Origin: Galactobacter caseinivorans
Lineage (GTDB): Bacteria; Actinomycetota; Actinomycetes; Actinomycetales; Micrococcaceae
Reading direction: 5' to 3'
Assembly: GCF_003640665.1 (NCBI RefSeq)
Contig: NZ_QQXL01000004.1
Location: 238,858 to 302,857, forward strand
DNA: 64,000 nucleotides
The translations under genes were made by a program, and so were the position numbers. The notes under the pieces are model-generated. The model ran no database searches. It was not told the origin of the DNA and saw only the letters and a program-made list of their open reading frames with translations. This document shows, piece after piece, positions 37,171 through 46,560 of the stretch; the first letter of the stretch is position 1, and each line of letters begins with the position of its first letter.

Positions 37171-38004
37171 TCACGCAGACTGTGACGTCTTGCGGTCCGC
37201 GCTAGCGGCCAGCCCGCCGTCACCCGCGGGCTGACTCTTGGCAGCGAAGCGGGCAATCAGCTCCTGGGACTCTGGCCCGGAGCAGGACTGGGCAATCAGC
37301 GTGGCCTCCCGGTCAAGGTGCTCGGAGTAACCCAGCGAGGGTTCCATGGCCTGGCGTGCGAGGCCCTTGGTGGTGGCGAGCACCTGGGCGGGGACGCGCA
37401 GGAGTCGGGACTCCCACTGGGTCACCGCGGCCTCGAAGCGTTCGGCCGAGGTCACCTCGTTGACCAGGCCCCAGTCCTTGGCCTCTGCCGCGGTCAGCGC
37501 CTTCCCGCCCACCAGCATCTCCATGGCCCGCTGGTGGCCCAAGATGTGGGGAAGCATGCGCGTGGCGCCGCTGTCCGGGGTCAGTCCAATGCTGGCGTAG
37601 GCGGCCAGGAACTTGGCGTGATCGGTGGCGACCACCAGGTCGGAGTTCAATACCAGCCCCAGCCCGGCGCCAGCGGCGGCGCCGTTGACGGCCGCAAGGA
37701 TCACCAGTCGTGAACCCGCCAGCGCCCGCATGACTGAGTGAGCGGCGTCGGCCAGCTCCGTCAGGAAGGCGGGCCGCTCCGCGCTGCCGTGCGCTGCCAT
37801 GGCTGCGACATCTCCGCCGCCGCAGAAGATGCGCCCGGTTCCGGTCAGGGTCAAAACGGCCGTGGTGGGGTTCTCCTCCGCGGCGTGGATGGCCTCCACG
37901 AGCGCCCTCGCGGTGCTCACATCCAGGGCGTTGCCCTGGTCCGGGCGGTTGATGTTGACTCGCGTGACGCCGGGACGGGAGGTGATCACCAGGGGTTCAG
38001 TCAT
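37171..38004 (-). CDS. Enoyl-CoA hydratase/isomerase family protein
   Basis: 277-residue crotonase-fold enzyme. NRPDQGNALDVS opens the first motif, oxyanion-hole glycines lie in IFCGGGDVAAM and NGAAAGAGLGLVLNSDLVV. The region usually carrying the second catalytic Glu reads SIGLTPDSGATRML, with Asp at that place, so isomerase rather than hydratase activity is possible. Single gene, divergent from the MATE pump across 67 bases. Confidence 0.85.
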   Translation of the reverse strand: MTEPLVITSRPGVTRVNINRPDQGNALDVSTARALVEAIHAAEENPTTAVLTLTGTGRIFCGGGDVAAMAAHGSAERPAFLTELADAAHSVMRALAGSRLVILAAVNGAAAGAGLGLVLNSDLVVATDHAKFLAAYASIGLTPDSGATRMLPHILGHQRAMEMLVGGKALTAAEAKDWGLVNEVTSAERFEAAVTQWESRLLRVPAQVLATTKGLARQAMEPSLGYSEHLDREATLIAQSCSGPESQELIARFAAKSQPAGDGGLAASADRKTSQSA

Positions 38005-38071
38005 GTCCCGATCTCACCCGCAATGGGCCGCGGAAGCAAGCGTGTGCGGCGCGCGTCGCTAGGCTCGGTGC

Positions 38072-39460
38072 GTGCAGTCCTCGCCCCAGCCCCCAGCAGA
38101 ACCCTCCGCGAAGCCCCGGCGCACCGCCGCGGGGCGTCCCGCGCGCCAGCAGTTCCCGGGGCTGACCAAGCAGATCCTGGTGCTGGCGGTCCCGGCGCTT
38201 GGCGCGCTGATTGCCGAGCCGCTCTTCCTGCTCGCTGACACGGCGATTGTGGGGCACCTGGGCGTGGAGCAGCTGGCCGGCGCGGGCCTTGGCACCACAG
38301 TCCTGGGGACCGTGGTGGGCCTGATGGTCTTCCTTGCATACGCCACCACGCCCGCCGTTGCGCGGCAATTTGGGGCGGGGAACCTGCCCAAGGCCCTGGC
38401 CTCTGGGCGCGACGGCGTGTGGCTGGGCCTCTTCCTTGGGCTGGTGTTGGCGGTGGTGGGCTTTGCCACTGCGCCGACACTGGCTGAGTGGATGGGGGCA
38501 CGGGGGGCCACCGCGGACTACGCGGTGGAGTATCTGCGCTGGTCCATGCCGGGTGTGCCGGCCATGTTGTTGGTGCTCGCGGCCACGGGCGTGCTGCGTG
38601 GCCTGCAGGACGGGCGCACCCCCTTGCTGGTGGCTGGCGGGGGGTTCGGCATCAATATCTGCCTCAACTTTGTGCTGGTTTACGGGGTGGGCCTTGGTGT
38701 GGGTGGGTCTGCGCTGGGCACATCGATAGCCCAGTGGCTCATGGCGCTGGTCTATGTGGCGCTGCTGGTTCCGCGGCTGCGCAGGCGCAGCGTCTCGCTG
38801 CGTCCCAGCGTGGCGGGGCTGAGGCGCTCGGCGCACGCCGGCGGGTGGCTCATGCTGCGCACGCTCTCGCTGCGCATCGCGATCCTGGCTACCGTCTGGG
38901 TGGCCACCTCCCAGGGCGCCATCACGTTGGCCGCGCACCAGCTGGTCTTCACCATGTTCTCCACCTTGGCCTTTGCTCTGGATGCCCTGGCGGTGGCGGC
39001 GCAGTCCCTGATCGGCAAGGAGCTGGGCGCGGGGGACAAGGACCGCACGCGGGCCCTGACGCGCACCATGATGCGGTGGGGCGTCTGGTTTGGGCTGTTC
39101 ACGGGCGCGATGCTGGCTGCGTTGGCCTGGGTGCTGCCACCGCTTTTCACGCCGGACGCTGCGGTCCAGAGCGCTGCGACACTGGGCATGTTCATCCTGG
39201 CGGCGTCGCAGCCGGTGTGCGGTTTGGTTTTTGTGCTCGACGGCGTGCTGATCGGCGCCGAGGACGCCCGTTACCTGGCGCTCACGGGCCTTCTCAACCT
39301 GGCGCTCTACGCGCCGCTGCTGGTCCTCACTGACGTGCTTGCCCTGCCCGGCGAGGCCCTGGTGTGGATCTGGGTGGCGTTCTGCGGCTACCTGCTGGCC
39401 CGGGCCGCCACCTTGTCCTGGCGCGTGCGCAATGATCGCTGGATGCGGGTGGGAGCGTGA
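38072..39460 (+). CDS. MATE-family efflux transporter (DinF-like)
   Basis: 462 residues, 12 helices, cation-coupled multidrug/toxin exporter. PALGALIAEPLFLLADTAIVG in helix 1 and the equivalent AHQLVFTMFSTLAFALDALAV in the second half are DinF/MATE signatures. GTG start at 38072 with a Pro/Ala-rich cytosolic head. Convergent with the MFS exporter, 8 bases apart. Confidence 0.88.
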   Translation: MQSSPQPPAEPSAKPRRTAAGRPARQQFPGLTKQILVLAVPALGALIAEPLFLLADTAIVGHLGVEQLAGAGLGTTVLGTVVGLMVFLAYATTPAVARQFGAGNLPKALASGRDGVWLGLFLGLVLAVVGFATAPTLAEWMGARGATADYAVEYLRWSMPGVPAMLLVLAATGVLRGLQDGRTPLLVAGGGFGINICLNFVLVYGVGLGVGGSALGTSIAQWLMALVYVALLVPRLRRRSVSLRPSVAGLRRSAHAGGWLMLRTLSLRIAILATVWVATSQGAITLAAHQLVFTMFSTLAFALDALAVAAQSLIGKELGAGDKDRTRALTRTMMRWGVWFGLFTGAMLAALAWVLPPLFTPDAAVQSAATLGMFILAASQPVCGLVFVLDGVLIGAEDARYLALTGLLNLALYAPLLVLTDVLALPGEALVWIWVAFCGYLLARAATLSWRVRNDRWMRVGA

Positions 39461-39468
39461 GCGCGCGG

Positions 39469-40647
39469 CTATTCGTGCTGCGCTAGCTGCGGTGCTTTTT
39501 CTCTTCCACGGATCAGGTGACTGACCCCGACGGCCAGCAGCGCCAGCAACGCCGCGCCCACTCCAACGAAGACGAGAGACCGCGTTCCGGCGGCTGCGAT
39601 CTGCAGCGCGCCCAGCGCCGAGCCAAGAGTGATGCCGATGTTGGAGGAGGAAACGAAGAGGCTGTTGCCGAACGTGGGCGCCTCCGTGGACTCGCGGGCG
39701 ATCAGCGATTGGCCGAGCAGGAGCCCGCCGGAGTGCAGCAGGCTCCACGGGATCACGAGGATCGAGATGGCCCACGCGGACGGCGCCACCGCGTACATCA
39801 CCAGGTACAGCGCCACGTAGCCACCCAAGAACCACAGCAGAGTCGCGAGCAGGCCGTGCTTGATCAGCCGCGCAAAGGCGAGGTTGCCCGCGATCATCAC
39901 GAGGCCAAAGAGCATGAGCAGCGCACCGATGGTGAGGGAGGGGACGCCGCTGACCCCGCCCAAGAAGTCCGAGAAGTAGGAGTAGCTGGAGAACATGACA
40001 GCGAACACCAGCGTCACGATGATCAGTTGGAGCCAGAGGCGAGGGCGGCGCAGGATCTGCAGCTGTTTCCCGTAACTCAGGTGTTGCTCTGACGGCATGG
40101 CCGGCACCCACAGAGCGATTCCGATGAAGGCGAGCACGTTCACCAGGGCCGCGATGGAAAACGCCGTGGGCACCGAGGCGCTGCTGGCCAGGAAGGCCAT
40201 GGCCGGAACGCCGAAGGCAAAGCCGACGGTCACTCCGGTGAACACCCGGGCGGCCGCTCCCGCCTCCTTGCCCGGTTGCGCCATCGAGGTCGCGGCGGTC
40301 AGGGCAACCGCAAAGAAGATGGGGTGGAGCAGGGCCGGAATGATCCGGAACGCCACCAGCACGGGGAAGCTTTCGGAGAAGGCGTAGACGATGTTCGCGA
40401 GGGCAAAAACTGCCATGGCAAGCAGGAGAACCGTTTTGCGATTGAAACGAGACGCGGCAAGCACGCCAAAGGGTCCGCTCACTGCCACCACCAGGGCAAA
40501 GACACTCACGAGCAGGCCGGCCTGAGAGATTGACACGTCCGCCCGGTCTGCCAGCTCAGGGAGCACGCCAACGATCCCGATCTCGGTGGTGATGATGCTA
40601 AAGACGCCCAGCGCAAGCATGGTGCTGGCCAAAAAACCGTGTTTCAT
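39469..40647 (-). CDS. MFS exporter (DHA1) under ArsR-type control
   Basis: 392 residues, 12 helices, of the sugar-efflux/drug-efflux DHA1 group (TTEIGIVGVLPELADRADVS, then ASRFNRKTVLLLAM as the loop 2-3 motif). GGAG lies 5 bases before the ATG. A 20-base operator 9 bases upstream of the start is shared with the regulator gene that precedes it. Substrate unknown; not an ArsB/Acr3 arsenite pump. Confidence 0.87.
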   Translation of the reverse strand: MKHGFLASTMLALGVFSIITTEIGIVGVLPELADRADVSISQAGLLVSVFALVVAVSGPFGVLAASRFNRKTVLLLAMAVFALANIVYAFSESFPVLVAFRIIPALLHPIFFAVALTAATSMAQPGKEAGAAARVFTGVTVGFAFGVPAMAFLASSASVPTAFSIAALVNVLAFIGIALWVPAMPSEQHLSYGKQLQILRRPRLWLQLIIVTLVFAVMFSSYSYFSDFLGGVSGVPSLTIGALLMLFGLVMIAGNLAFARLIKHGLLATLLWFLGGYVALYLVMYAVAPSAWAISILVIPWSLLHSGGLLLGQSLIARESTEAPTFGNSLFVSSSNIGITLGSALGALQIAAAGTRSLVFVGVGAALLALLAVGVSHLIRGREKAPQLAQHE

Positions 40648-40655
40648 GAATCTCC

Positions 40656-40675
40656 ATATCTAGATAATTAGATGT
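40656..40675 (-). promoter_or_regulatory. Operator copy 1 (MFS exporter promoter)
   Basis: ATATCTAGATAATTAGATGT (plus strand) containing ATCTA-N6-TAGAT. It matches operator copy 2 at 17 of 20 positions and lies just upstream of the exporter's Shine-Dalgarno. Confidence 0.75.
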
Positions 40676-40720
40676 ATTAGGCGAAGGATCTCCCCGACCC
40701 TTGCTGCGGTGAAATCTGGG

Positions 40721-41056
40721 TTAGAGCGACTGGCCGATGCGGTCGGCGATGGTGCGGATCGCCTTCTCATCGCGTCGGTAGTACGTCCAGCGACCCTCGC
40801 GGTATGAGGTCAAAAAGCCCGCATCCTGGAGGGATTTCAAGTACGTCGAGGCCACCGACTGCGAGATCTTGGTGGCCTTCTGAATGTCCTGAACGCAGAC
40901 GCCATCCTCGAGGCTGAGGCCCAGGCCCCGGTACTGCTGGTGATCAAAGTGGGCGTGGGGATCGCGGAGGAGGTCGAGGATGAGCCGGCGCGTGTCATTG
41001 GCGAGGGCTCGGTAGACGGTCCCCAGCGAGACGTCCCGTGCGGCGTTGTCATCCAT
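40721..41056 (-). CDS. ArsR-family winged-helix repressor
   Basis: 111 residues. HTH: CVQDIQKATKISQSVASTYL followed by KSLQDAGFLTSYREGRWTYY, the beta-wing. No ArsR cysteine metal box (ELCVCDL) is present; Cys54 in the HTH region stands alone, so the signal is probably not arsenite. The gene has its own operator abutting the start codon and lies 73 bases upstream of the MFS exporter, same strand: autoregulation plus exporter control. Confidence 0.88.
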   Translation of the reverse strand: MDDNAARDVSLGTVYRALANDTRRLILDLLRDPHAHFDHQQYRGLGLSLEDGVCVQDIQKATKISQSVASTYLKSLQDAGFLTSYREGRWTYYRRDEKAIRTIADRIGQSL

Positions 41057-41076
41057 ATATCTAGAATATCAGATGT
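41057..41076 (-). promoter_or_regulatory. Operator copy 2 abutting the ArsR-type start codon
   Basis: ATATCTAGAATATCAGATGT (plus strand), ending exactly at the start codon. There is no Shine-Dalgarno. TATTCT on the minus strand could be a -10 six bases before the ATG, which fits a leaderless mRNA with the operator over its promoter. Confidence 0.75.
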
Positions 41077-41099
41077 GTTGCTCGCTGCGCCGCCCGGGC

Positions 41100-41360
41100 T
41101 TAGTGAGCCAGCGCTGCCTTGGCGTACGCCACCACGGCATTGGCGTGACCGTGACCCATGCCGTGTTCGGTTTTGAGCCACGTCACCACCTCCATGTGTG
41201 ACGCGCCGCCCTCCAAACGCGACACCACGTCGTCGAGCCATTCCTGCAGGCCGCGCCCATACTTGGCCTCAATGCTGGGGAAGTAGGACGCAGGGCCCTT
41301 GGGCTTGTTGTCCGGATCGATCTCAGGGGCCAGGACGCGGGGCGTGGGGGAAGCGCTCAT
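41100..41360 (-). CDS. DUF4287-type small protein
   Basis: 86 residues. YFPSIEAKYGRGLQEWLDDV and EVVTWLKTEHGMGHGHANAVVAYAKA are the repeated features of DUF4287 proteins (function unknown, cytosolic). The open frame extends far upstream, but ATG 41360 starts just before the domain. Single gene between the ArsR-type regulator and a VanY peptidase. Confidence 0.8.
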   Translation of the reverse strand: MSASPTPRVLAPEIDPDNKPKGPASYFPSIEAKYGRGLQEWLDDVVSRLEGGASHMEVVTWLKTEHGMGHGHANAVVAYAKAALAH

Positions 41361-41546
41361 GGCCCCAGCGTGGCAGGTTCCGCCCCGGAGAGGTAGCCCC
41401 CGGGTATGAGTGCCACGTAGATTCTTCACTCCCTCGCCCGACGCGCCGAGGGGGGTCCGGGCGGCAAAGTAGTGAGAGTCGGCCGGGAAACGTCCCGCCG
41501 GCACACGGAGCCATTCCCGACTCGTGCAGACAAACCAGGAGCCCCC

Positions 41547-42179
41547 ATGCCCCCCATTGAAGGAACCACCAGCCAGGCGGACAAGCGGCGCCAGCGGATG
41601 GGGGCCATTGTGGTGCTGATCCTGGCCCTGGTCGCCACGATCTTTGTGGCTCAGCGGATCATGGCCACCCCCGCGGATGAGGCCACGGCGAGCGCCACCA
41701 AGGGAACCACGAACAGCGCGGGACTCGCGACGCCATCGGCGTTGAAGGACCCGAGCCAGCTGCGGGACACCAGGGTGGACCCCAGCAATAGCGAGCACCC
41801 CGCAGTGAAATACATGAACCCCGCACTGCTCAAGGCCATCAAGGAGGCCAAGGCTGCCGCCAAGGAGGACGGCGTCGACGACTTCTGGCTGACCTCCGGA
41901 TGGCGCACCGCCGACTACCAGCAGGAGCTACTGGACCAGGCCATCCGCAAGCGCGGCAGTGAAGCGGCCGCCAAGAAGTGGGTCAGGACCCCAGAGAACT
42001 CCGAGCACGTGCACGGCGCCGCCGCGGACGTGGGCCCCACCGCCGCCGCCTACTGGATGGACCGCAACGCCAGCGACTTTGGGCTCTGCCGGACCTACGC
42101 CAACGAGGTGTGGCACTACGAACTCAAGGACCCCAAGGCACAGAGCTGCCCGGCCATGAAAGAGAACGCCGCGGGCTAG
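41547..42179 (+). CDS. Membrane-anchored D-Ala-D-Ala carboxypeptidase (VanY/M15B)
   Basis: 210 residues: a basic head, one N-terminal helix (about 22-40) anchoring an extracellular M15B peptidase domain. Zinc and catalytic motifs: SGWRTADYQQELL, SEHVHGAAADV (SxHxxGxAxD) and EVWHYEL with the last His ligand. ATG 41547 has AGGAG upstream. Trims peptidoglycan stem peptides. Confidence 0.87.
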   Translation: MPPIEGTTSQADKRRQRMGAIVVLILALVATIFVAQRIMATPADEATASATKGTTNSAGLATPSALKDPSQLRDTRVDPSNSEHPAVKYMNPALLKAIKEAKAAAKEDGVDDFWLTSGWRTADYQQELLDQAIRKRGSEAAAKKWVRTPENSEHVHGAAADVGPTAAAYWMDRNASDFGLCRTYANEVWHYELKDPKAQSCPAMKENAAG

Positions 42180-42278
42180 TCGCCACGATGGTCCGGGCGG
42201 CACCCGGGGGCGCCCTGAGGGGGGCAGCGCGAGCGCAGGCCCGGTGATGGTTGCGGCCGGATACTGCCGCGAGGCCGG

Positions 42279-42800
42279 TTAGAACAAGTGCGCCACCAAT
42301 TCCAATGCCACGGCCAGCGTGCCGACGGCCACCAGTGCCGCGACAAGCAAGACGCGCTGGAGCAGGGGAAGTTGTACGCGGCGCAGGGCGATGAACGCGA
42401 GCGCGCCGAGGGTCACGACCAGCACCACCTGGCCCACCTTGAGGGCCGCAGGAAGCCCGAAGAGCCCCAGCCCAGCGGCGCCGATGAGCAGGAGGGGCAA
42501 CGTGACGGCGCCCAGCGCCCCGGTGCCAACCTTGATCATGTGCCGCAGATCCGCGCGGCCGGGGAGATGCTGGTGAACCACAGTGTGCGCCACCAGATCC
42601 GCACAAAAGCTGGCCAGGAGCACACCAAGAACGGTGATGAAGAGGGTCAGCGCCGCCCGGCCGGGGGTCTCCGTGTCCGCGTGCATCGACAACGCAAGCA
42701 GCACGGCCAGCGCGGTGAAGGTGACGTAGACGCGCTCCTTGAGGCGCTCGGCGCTCTTCTCGAGTTCGTCCTGATCCGGGGCCGGGTTTTGGGTGTTCAC
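42279..42800 (-). CDS. Four-helix membrane protein, function unknown
   Basis: 173 residues: acidic N-terminus (DQDELEKSAERLKERVYV), then four helices (about 28-42, 52-75, 95-115 and 120-137) and a final one near the C-terminus. HTVVHQHLPGRADLRHM is the only polar, His-rich loop. No recognised family. Divergent from the following lipoprotein across 48 bases. Confidence 0.7.
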   Translation of the reverse strand: MNTQNPAPDQDELEKSAERLKERVYVTFTALAVLLALSMHADTETPGRAALTLFITVLGVLLASFCADLVAHTVVHQHLPGRADLRHMIKVGTGALGAVTLPLLLIGAAGLGLFGLPAALKVGQVVLVVTLGALAFIALRRVQLPLLQRVLLVAALVAVGTLAVALELVAHLF

Positions 42801-42848
42801 GACGCGAGTCTAGGGGAGCACGCGGCCTGCGCTTAGAGTTCAAGCACC

Positions 42849-44054
42849 ATGAAGATCACGCCCCCCGCCCCGGCACGCAGCGCCCTGCGCCAGCGCGCCC
42901 GCCTCGCGATGGCGGCCGGCGCCACGGCGCTCGCGTTGGCCCTGGCGGGCTGTCAGGCGCCCGGCACGGGCGCGGAGGGTGCGCCGGGGAACCCGGCCAC
43001 GGGTCAAGCGGGAGGATCGACGGCGGGTGAGGCAGCGGCGTCGGGCACTGCAGGCGGCACTGCCGGCGATCCCACCGGCGGCGCCCCGGACGTCACCGCG
43101 CCGCCCGCCCCGGGGTCCGCCGCGTCGGGCGCCGCCAAGCCGGCCACGCCACCCACAGCCAAACCCAAGCCCGCCAAGTCAGACAAGCCCAGGGCGGACA
43201 CCCGCCCCACCAGCGGCGGCGGCAGGTACGTGCGCATCAATGAGGACTACAGCACCAATCGGGCGGGCCTGGCGGACCGCTTCTTCACGGGCTCGGAGGG
43301 GGCCCAGCTCTTTCGTAGCATCGGCGGGGCGTTGATAGCAGGGGACCTTCCGGCCAACTCGGTGGCGTACCGGGACGTGGCCTACGAGAGGGCCGGAGGG
43401 CAGCGGCGCGGTTGGTATTTTGTGCGCACGCAGGGCATGACCGGTTGGATGAAGGAGGCGGCGCTGGTCCGAGAATCCACGGCCCCCACGTCCAACGCCG
43501 CCGGCCTCACGCGGGCGCAGGTGCGTGCCCAGCCCAACGGCCGCCTGCCGAGCGGCTCGCTCGTGGCCATTCCGTGGGATAGCGAGCGCACGCTCCTCGC
43601 GGCGCCCGCGCTGGCGGATCTGACCCGCCTGAACGCCGCGTTCCAGGCCAGGTTTGGGCGCCCGTTGCAGATTGACCTGGCGTATCGCACGCGCCAAACG
43701 CAGGACTATCTGTTCAAGGAGTTGGGCCCCAACCTGGCGGCGATCCCGGGCACGTCCAATCACGGTTGGGGGGACGCGATCGATGTCCCGGAGACCCCGG
43801 AGTATGCCTTTGGGGGCAAGTACTACCTGTGGCTCAAGGCCAACGCGGGTACGTACAACTGGATTCACCGCCGAAACCTGGAGGAGTTCACCGTTTCCGG
43901 GGCCAGGAACCCCAACGCGGAGGCGTGGCATTTTGAGTACCTGGGCGGCGAAGGCACCGCTTCCCCCCACCCCGCGCCGCTCAGATTGTTGAACAATCCG
44001 TCTCGATGGTGCATTCTGGTGAGGATTCATCACCGAGACGGAGGTCACACATGA
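42849..44054 (+). CDS. Lipoprotein D,D-carboxypeptidase (VanY family) with run-on C-terminus
   Basis: 401 residues. Lipobox LALAGC at about 31-36, a long Gly/Ala/Pro/Thr linker (to about 120), an SH3-like middle part with [14 protein letters not shown], then an M15B peptidase domain: [23 protein letters not shown] and EAWHFEYLG. After EYLG the family normally ends; here about 35 more residues, ending in [10 protein letters not shown], read straight through the pxp operator and promoter to a stop overlapping the pxpA start (ATGA). The tail is probably not functional protein sequence. Confidence 0.85.
   Translation: MKITPPAPARSALRQRARLAMAAGATALALALAGCQAPGTGAEGAPGNPATGQAGGSTAGEAAASGTAGGTAGDPTGGAPDVTAPPAPGSAASGAAKPATPPTAKPKPAKSDKPRADTRPTSGGGRYVRINEDYSTNRAGLADRFFTGSEGAQLFRSIGGALIAGDLPANSVAYRDVAYERAGGQRRGWYFVRTQGMTGWMKEAALVRESTAPTSNAAGLTRAQVRAQPNGRLPSGSLVAIPWDSERTLLAAPALADLTRLNAAFQARFGRPLQIDLAYRTRQTQDYLFKELGPNLAAIPGTSNHGWGDAIDVPETPEYAFGGKYYLWLKANAGTYNWIHRRNLEEFTVSGARNPNAEAWHFEYLGGEGTASPHPAPLRLLNNPSRWCILVRIHHRDGGHT
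43985..43997 (+). promoter_or_regulatory. Pxp operator copy 1
   Basis: ATTGTTGAACAAT, a perfect 6-bp-arm palindrome about one central G, 53 bases before the pxpA start. It is the exact reverse complement of the site at 49222-49234. The shape fits FadR-type GntR regulators (TTGT-N3-ACAA). Confidence 0.75.
44000..44039 (+). promoter_or_regulatory. Leader hairpin next to the pxpA ribosome-binding site
   Basis: Outer arms GTCTCG (44000-44005) and CGAGAC (44034-44039) enclose GGTGA/TCACC. The pxpA GGAGG (44040-44044) follows immediately. It could influence translation or mark the transcript start. Confidence 0.35.
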
Positions 44055-44809
44055 GCGTCATGGACCTGAACAGCGACGTAGGCGAATCCTTTGGCGCCTG
44101 GACCATGGGGGATGACGCGGCGATCCTGGATTCGGTGACGAGCGCCAACATCGCCTGCGGCTTCCACGCCGGGGACCCCTCCCACATGGCCGCCACCGCG
44201 CGCGCAGCCGCCGAACGGGGCGTGGCCGTGGGCGCGCACGTGGCCTACCGCGACCTGGCGGGCTTTGGCCGACGCTTTGTGGACGCCACCGCGACGGAGC
44301 TGGCGGATGACGTGCTGTATCAAATCGGCGCGCTGGACGCGATGGCGCGGGCCGCGGGCACGCGCGTCAGCTACGTCAAGCCCCATGGCGCCCTCTACAA
44401 CACGATTGTTCATCACGAGGTCCACGCCCGCGCGGTGGTGGATGGCGTGCGCGCCTTCAGCCCGGACCTGGCGCTGTTGTTGCTGCCCGGTTCGCTGGCG
44501 CTGGAGTTCGCGGAAGCCGCGGGCCTGCGCGGGGTCAGCGAGGCTTTTGCCGATCGCGGCTACAACCCCGACGGAACCCTGGTGTCACGGCGCGAGCCCG
44601 GGGCGGTGCTGCACGACGAAGCGACGGTCGCCGCGCGCATGGTGCGCCTGGCCACCGAGGGGGTGCTGGAGGCGGTGGACGGCAGCCTGATCCGCCCCCG
44701 CGCTCAGAGCATCTGCCTGCACGGCGACACCGAGGGTGCCGTGCGCCTGGCCGCCGCAGTCCGCGCGGGCCTTGAAGAGGCCGGCGTGGAGATCACGAGC
44801 TTCGCATGA
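44051..44809 (+). CDS. pxpA: 5-oxoprolinase subunit A (LamB/YcsF family)
   Basis: 252-residue subunit of the prokaryotic ATP-dependent 5-oxoprolinase PxpABC, which opens pyroglutamate to glutamate. Signatures: [46 protein letters not shown] and CLHGDT. GGAGG precedes ATG 44051. It is the first gene of a unit tightly joined by 4-base overlaps to pxpBC and the biotin carboxylase. Confidence 0.93.
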   Translation: MSVMDLNSDVGESFGAWTMGDDAAILDSVTSANIACGFHAGDPSHMAATARAAAERGVAVGAHVAYRDLAGFGRRFVDATATELADDVLYQIGALDAMARAAGTRVSYVKPHGALYNTIVHHEVHARAVVDGVRAFSPDLALLLLPGSLALEFAEAAGLRGVSEAFADRGYNPDGTLVSRREPGAVLHDEATVAARMVRLATEGVLEAVDGSLIRPRAQSICLHGDTEGAVRLAAAVRAGLEEAGVEITSFA

Positions 44810-46560
44810 ATGCGCCCGCCCCGACCGTGCTCATGATGGGGCGCACGGCAGTTCTGGTGGACGTGTCCGCGTCCCCTGAGCCCCTGGAATCCGTGCTTTC
44901 TTGGCACGCCGAGCTGGTGGCCCGGCCCCTTCCCGGCCAGCTAGAGGCGCTGCCCGCCGCCGCCACCGTGCTGCTGCGCTTCTCCTCCGCGCCGGCCGCT
45001 GAAGCAGCGGTGGCAGAGGTCAAGAACCGAGTGCCCGACGCCGCTGCGGCACGTTCCAGCCGGATCGTCACCCTTCCGGTGGAGTACAGCGGCGAGGACC
45101 TGGAGCAGGTCGCCCGCCTGACGGGCCTCTCCGTGGAGGCCGTCATCGCCGCCCACACCGGAAGCGACTGGACGGCGGCCTTTGGCGGATTTGCCCCTGG
45201 CTTCCTCTACCTGACCGGCGGGGACCCGCGCCTAAACGTGCCGCGCCGCTCCACCCCACGCACCGCCGTGCCCGCGGGATCCGTGGCGCTGGCCGGCGCC
45301 TTCTCCGCCGTCTATCCCCAGCGCTCGCCGGGTGGCTGGCAGTTGCTTGGACGCACCGATGCGCCGCTCTGGGACGCGAGCCGCGAGCAGCCCTCGCTGA
45401 TCCGCCCCGGCGACGTGGTGCGCTTCGAGGCGGTGCGAGCCACGGCGAGGGCAGGCGCCGAGGTGCAGGTGGCATCCACGACCCTGCCAGAAGGGGCGCG
45501 GGACACCGTGACGCACCCCCCACGACCCGCCGCGCTGGAGGTGCTCAGCCCCGGCCTGCGCACCGTGTTCCAGGACCTGGGCCGCCCGGGGCTTGGCGAG
45601 CTGGGCGTCACCGCGTCCGGTGCAGCGGATAGGCCAAGCTCCGCCCAGGCCAACCGCCTGGTGGGCAACCCCGACTCCGCCGCGGTCTTGGAGACTCTTC
45701 TTGGCGGGCTGAGCCTGCGTGCCCAGGAGACCTGTGTGGTGGCGTTGACCGGCGCGGTGGGCGGGGCCATGATCGACGAGTCCGTCCCCGCGCCGGTAGG
45801 CGCTCCCTTTGCGCTGTACCCCGGGCACATCCTGACCTTGGGCCAGCCCGCCTCCGGCCTGCGAGGGTACGTGGCGATGCGCGGCGGGTTTGCCGCAGAA
45901 CGGGTGCTGGGCAGTGCATCGCTGGACACGCTCTCCGGGCTGGGCCCCGCGCCCCTGACCGGGGGCCAGGCGCTGTGCAGCGCAGGCCTTCCGGTGCTTC
46001 CCGTTGCCGAACCGCAGGAGCCGGCCACCGAGTTGCCCAACCCCGGGGAAGTGGTTCAGCTGCGCGTGAGTGCGGGCCCCCGCGCGGACTGGGTCGGCGA
46101 GGCTGGCCTGGACGCCCTGCAGCGCACGAGCTGGGTGGTGGGCCCGGACACCGATCGGGTCGGCGCGCGGCTGCGTGTGGACCCGGAACAGCCCCAGGAC
46201 CCGGAGCAGTCTCTTGACCCGGACGGCCAGGACACCCCTGCCAGCCAGGACGCCCCGGCCCATCCCGCCCCACCGATCGCGCGCCTCCGCGACGGCGAAC
46301 TGGCCTCGGAGGGCATGGTGCCCGGTGCCCTGCAGTTGCCACCTTCCGGCCTGCCGGTCCTCTTCCTTGCGGACCACCCGGTGACGGGCGGCTATCCCGT
46401 CATCGCGGTCGTGGAGCCCCACGACCTTCCCCTCGCCGCGCAATTGCCCCCGGGCACCCGGGTGCGCTTCCGCGTCGTCGAGCAAAAAACCGCACCGAAT
46501 CCCCCTCACCCCGCCAGCCAGCAGCACTCAGGCCAGCAGAACCCAGGAGCCACCCCGTGA
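44806..46560 (+). CDS. pxpBC: 5-oxoprolinase subunits B and C fused (KipI-KipA)
   Basis: 584 residues. Residues about 1-235 are PxpB (KipI/AHS1): [20 protein letters not shown] and PAGSVALAG. Residues about 239-560 are PxpC (KipA/AHS2): [36 protein letters not shown]. Separate genes in E. coli and Bacillus, here one polypeptide. A Pro/Asp/Gln-rich insertion of about 30 residues (around 463-493) and a Gln/Pro tail are extra. AHS1/AHS2 are also the carboxyltransferase domains of urea carboxylase, which matters given the next gene. ATGA overlap with pxpA. Confidence 0.92.
   Translation: MNAPAPTVLMMGRTAVLVDVSASPEPLESVLSWHAELVARPLPGQLEALPAAATVLLRFSSAPAAEAAVAEVKNRVPDAAAARSSRIVTLPVEYSGEDLEQVARLTGLSVEAVIAAHTGSDWTAAFGGFAPGFLYLTGGDPRLNVPRRSTPRTAVPAGSVALAGAFSAVYPQRSPGGWQLLGRTDAPLWDASREQPSLIRPGDVVRFEAVRATARAGAEVQVASTTLPEGARDTVTHPPRPAALEVLSPGLRTVFQDLGRPGLGELGVTASGAADRPSSAQANRLVGNPDSAAVLETLLGGLSLRAQETCVVALTGAVGGAMIDESVPAPVGAPFALYPGHILTLGQPASGLRGYVAMRGGFAAERVLGSASLDTLSGLGPAPLTGGQALCSAGLPVLPVAEPQEPATELPNPGEVVQLRVSAGPRADWVGEAGLDALQRTSWVVGPDTDRVGARLRVDPEQPQDPEQSLDPDGQDTPASQDAPAHPAPPIARLRDGELASEGMVPGALQLPPSGLPVLFLADHPVTGGYPVIAVVEPHDLPLAAQLPPGTRVRFRVVEQKTAPNPPHPASQQHSGQQNPGATP

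Noticed and set aside
39469-41056. Arsenic resistance locus because of the ArsR-type regulator
   Set aside because: The exporter is a DHA1-type MFS protein, not ArsB or Acr3; there is no arsenate reductase, and the regulator lacks the cysteine metal box.
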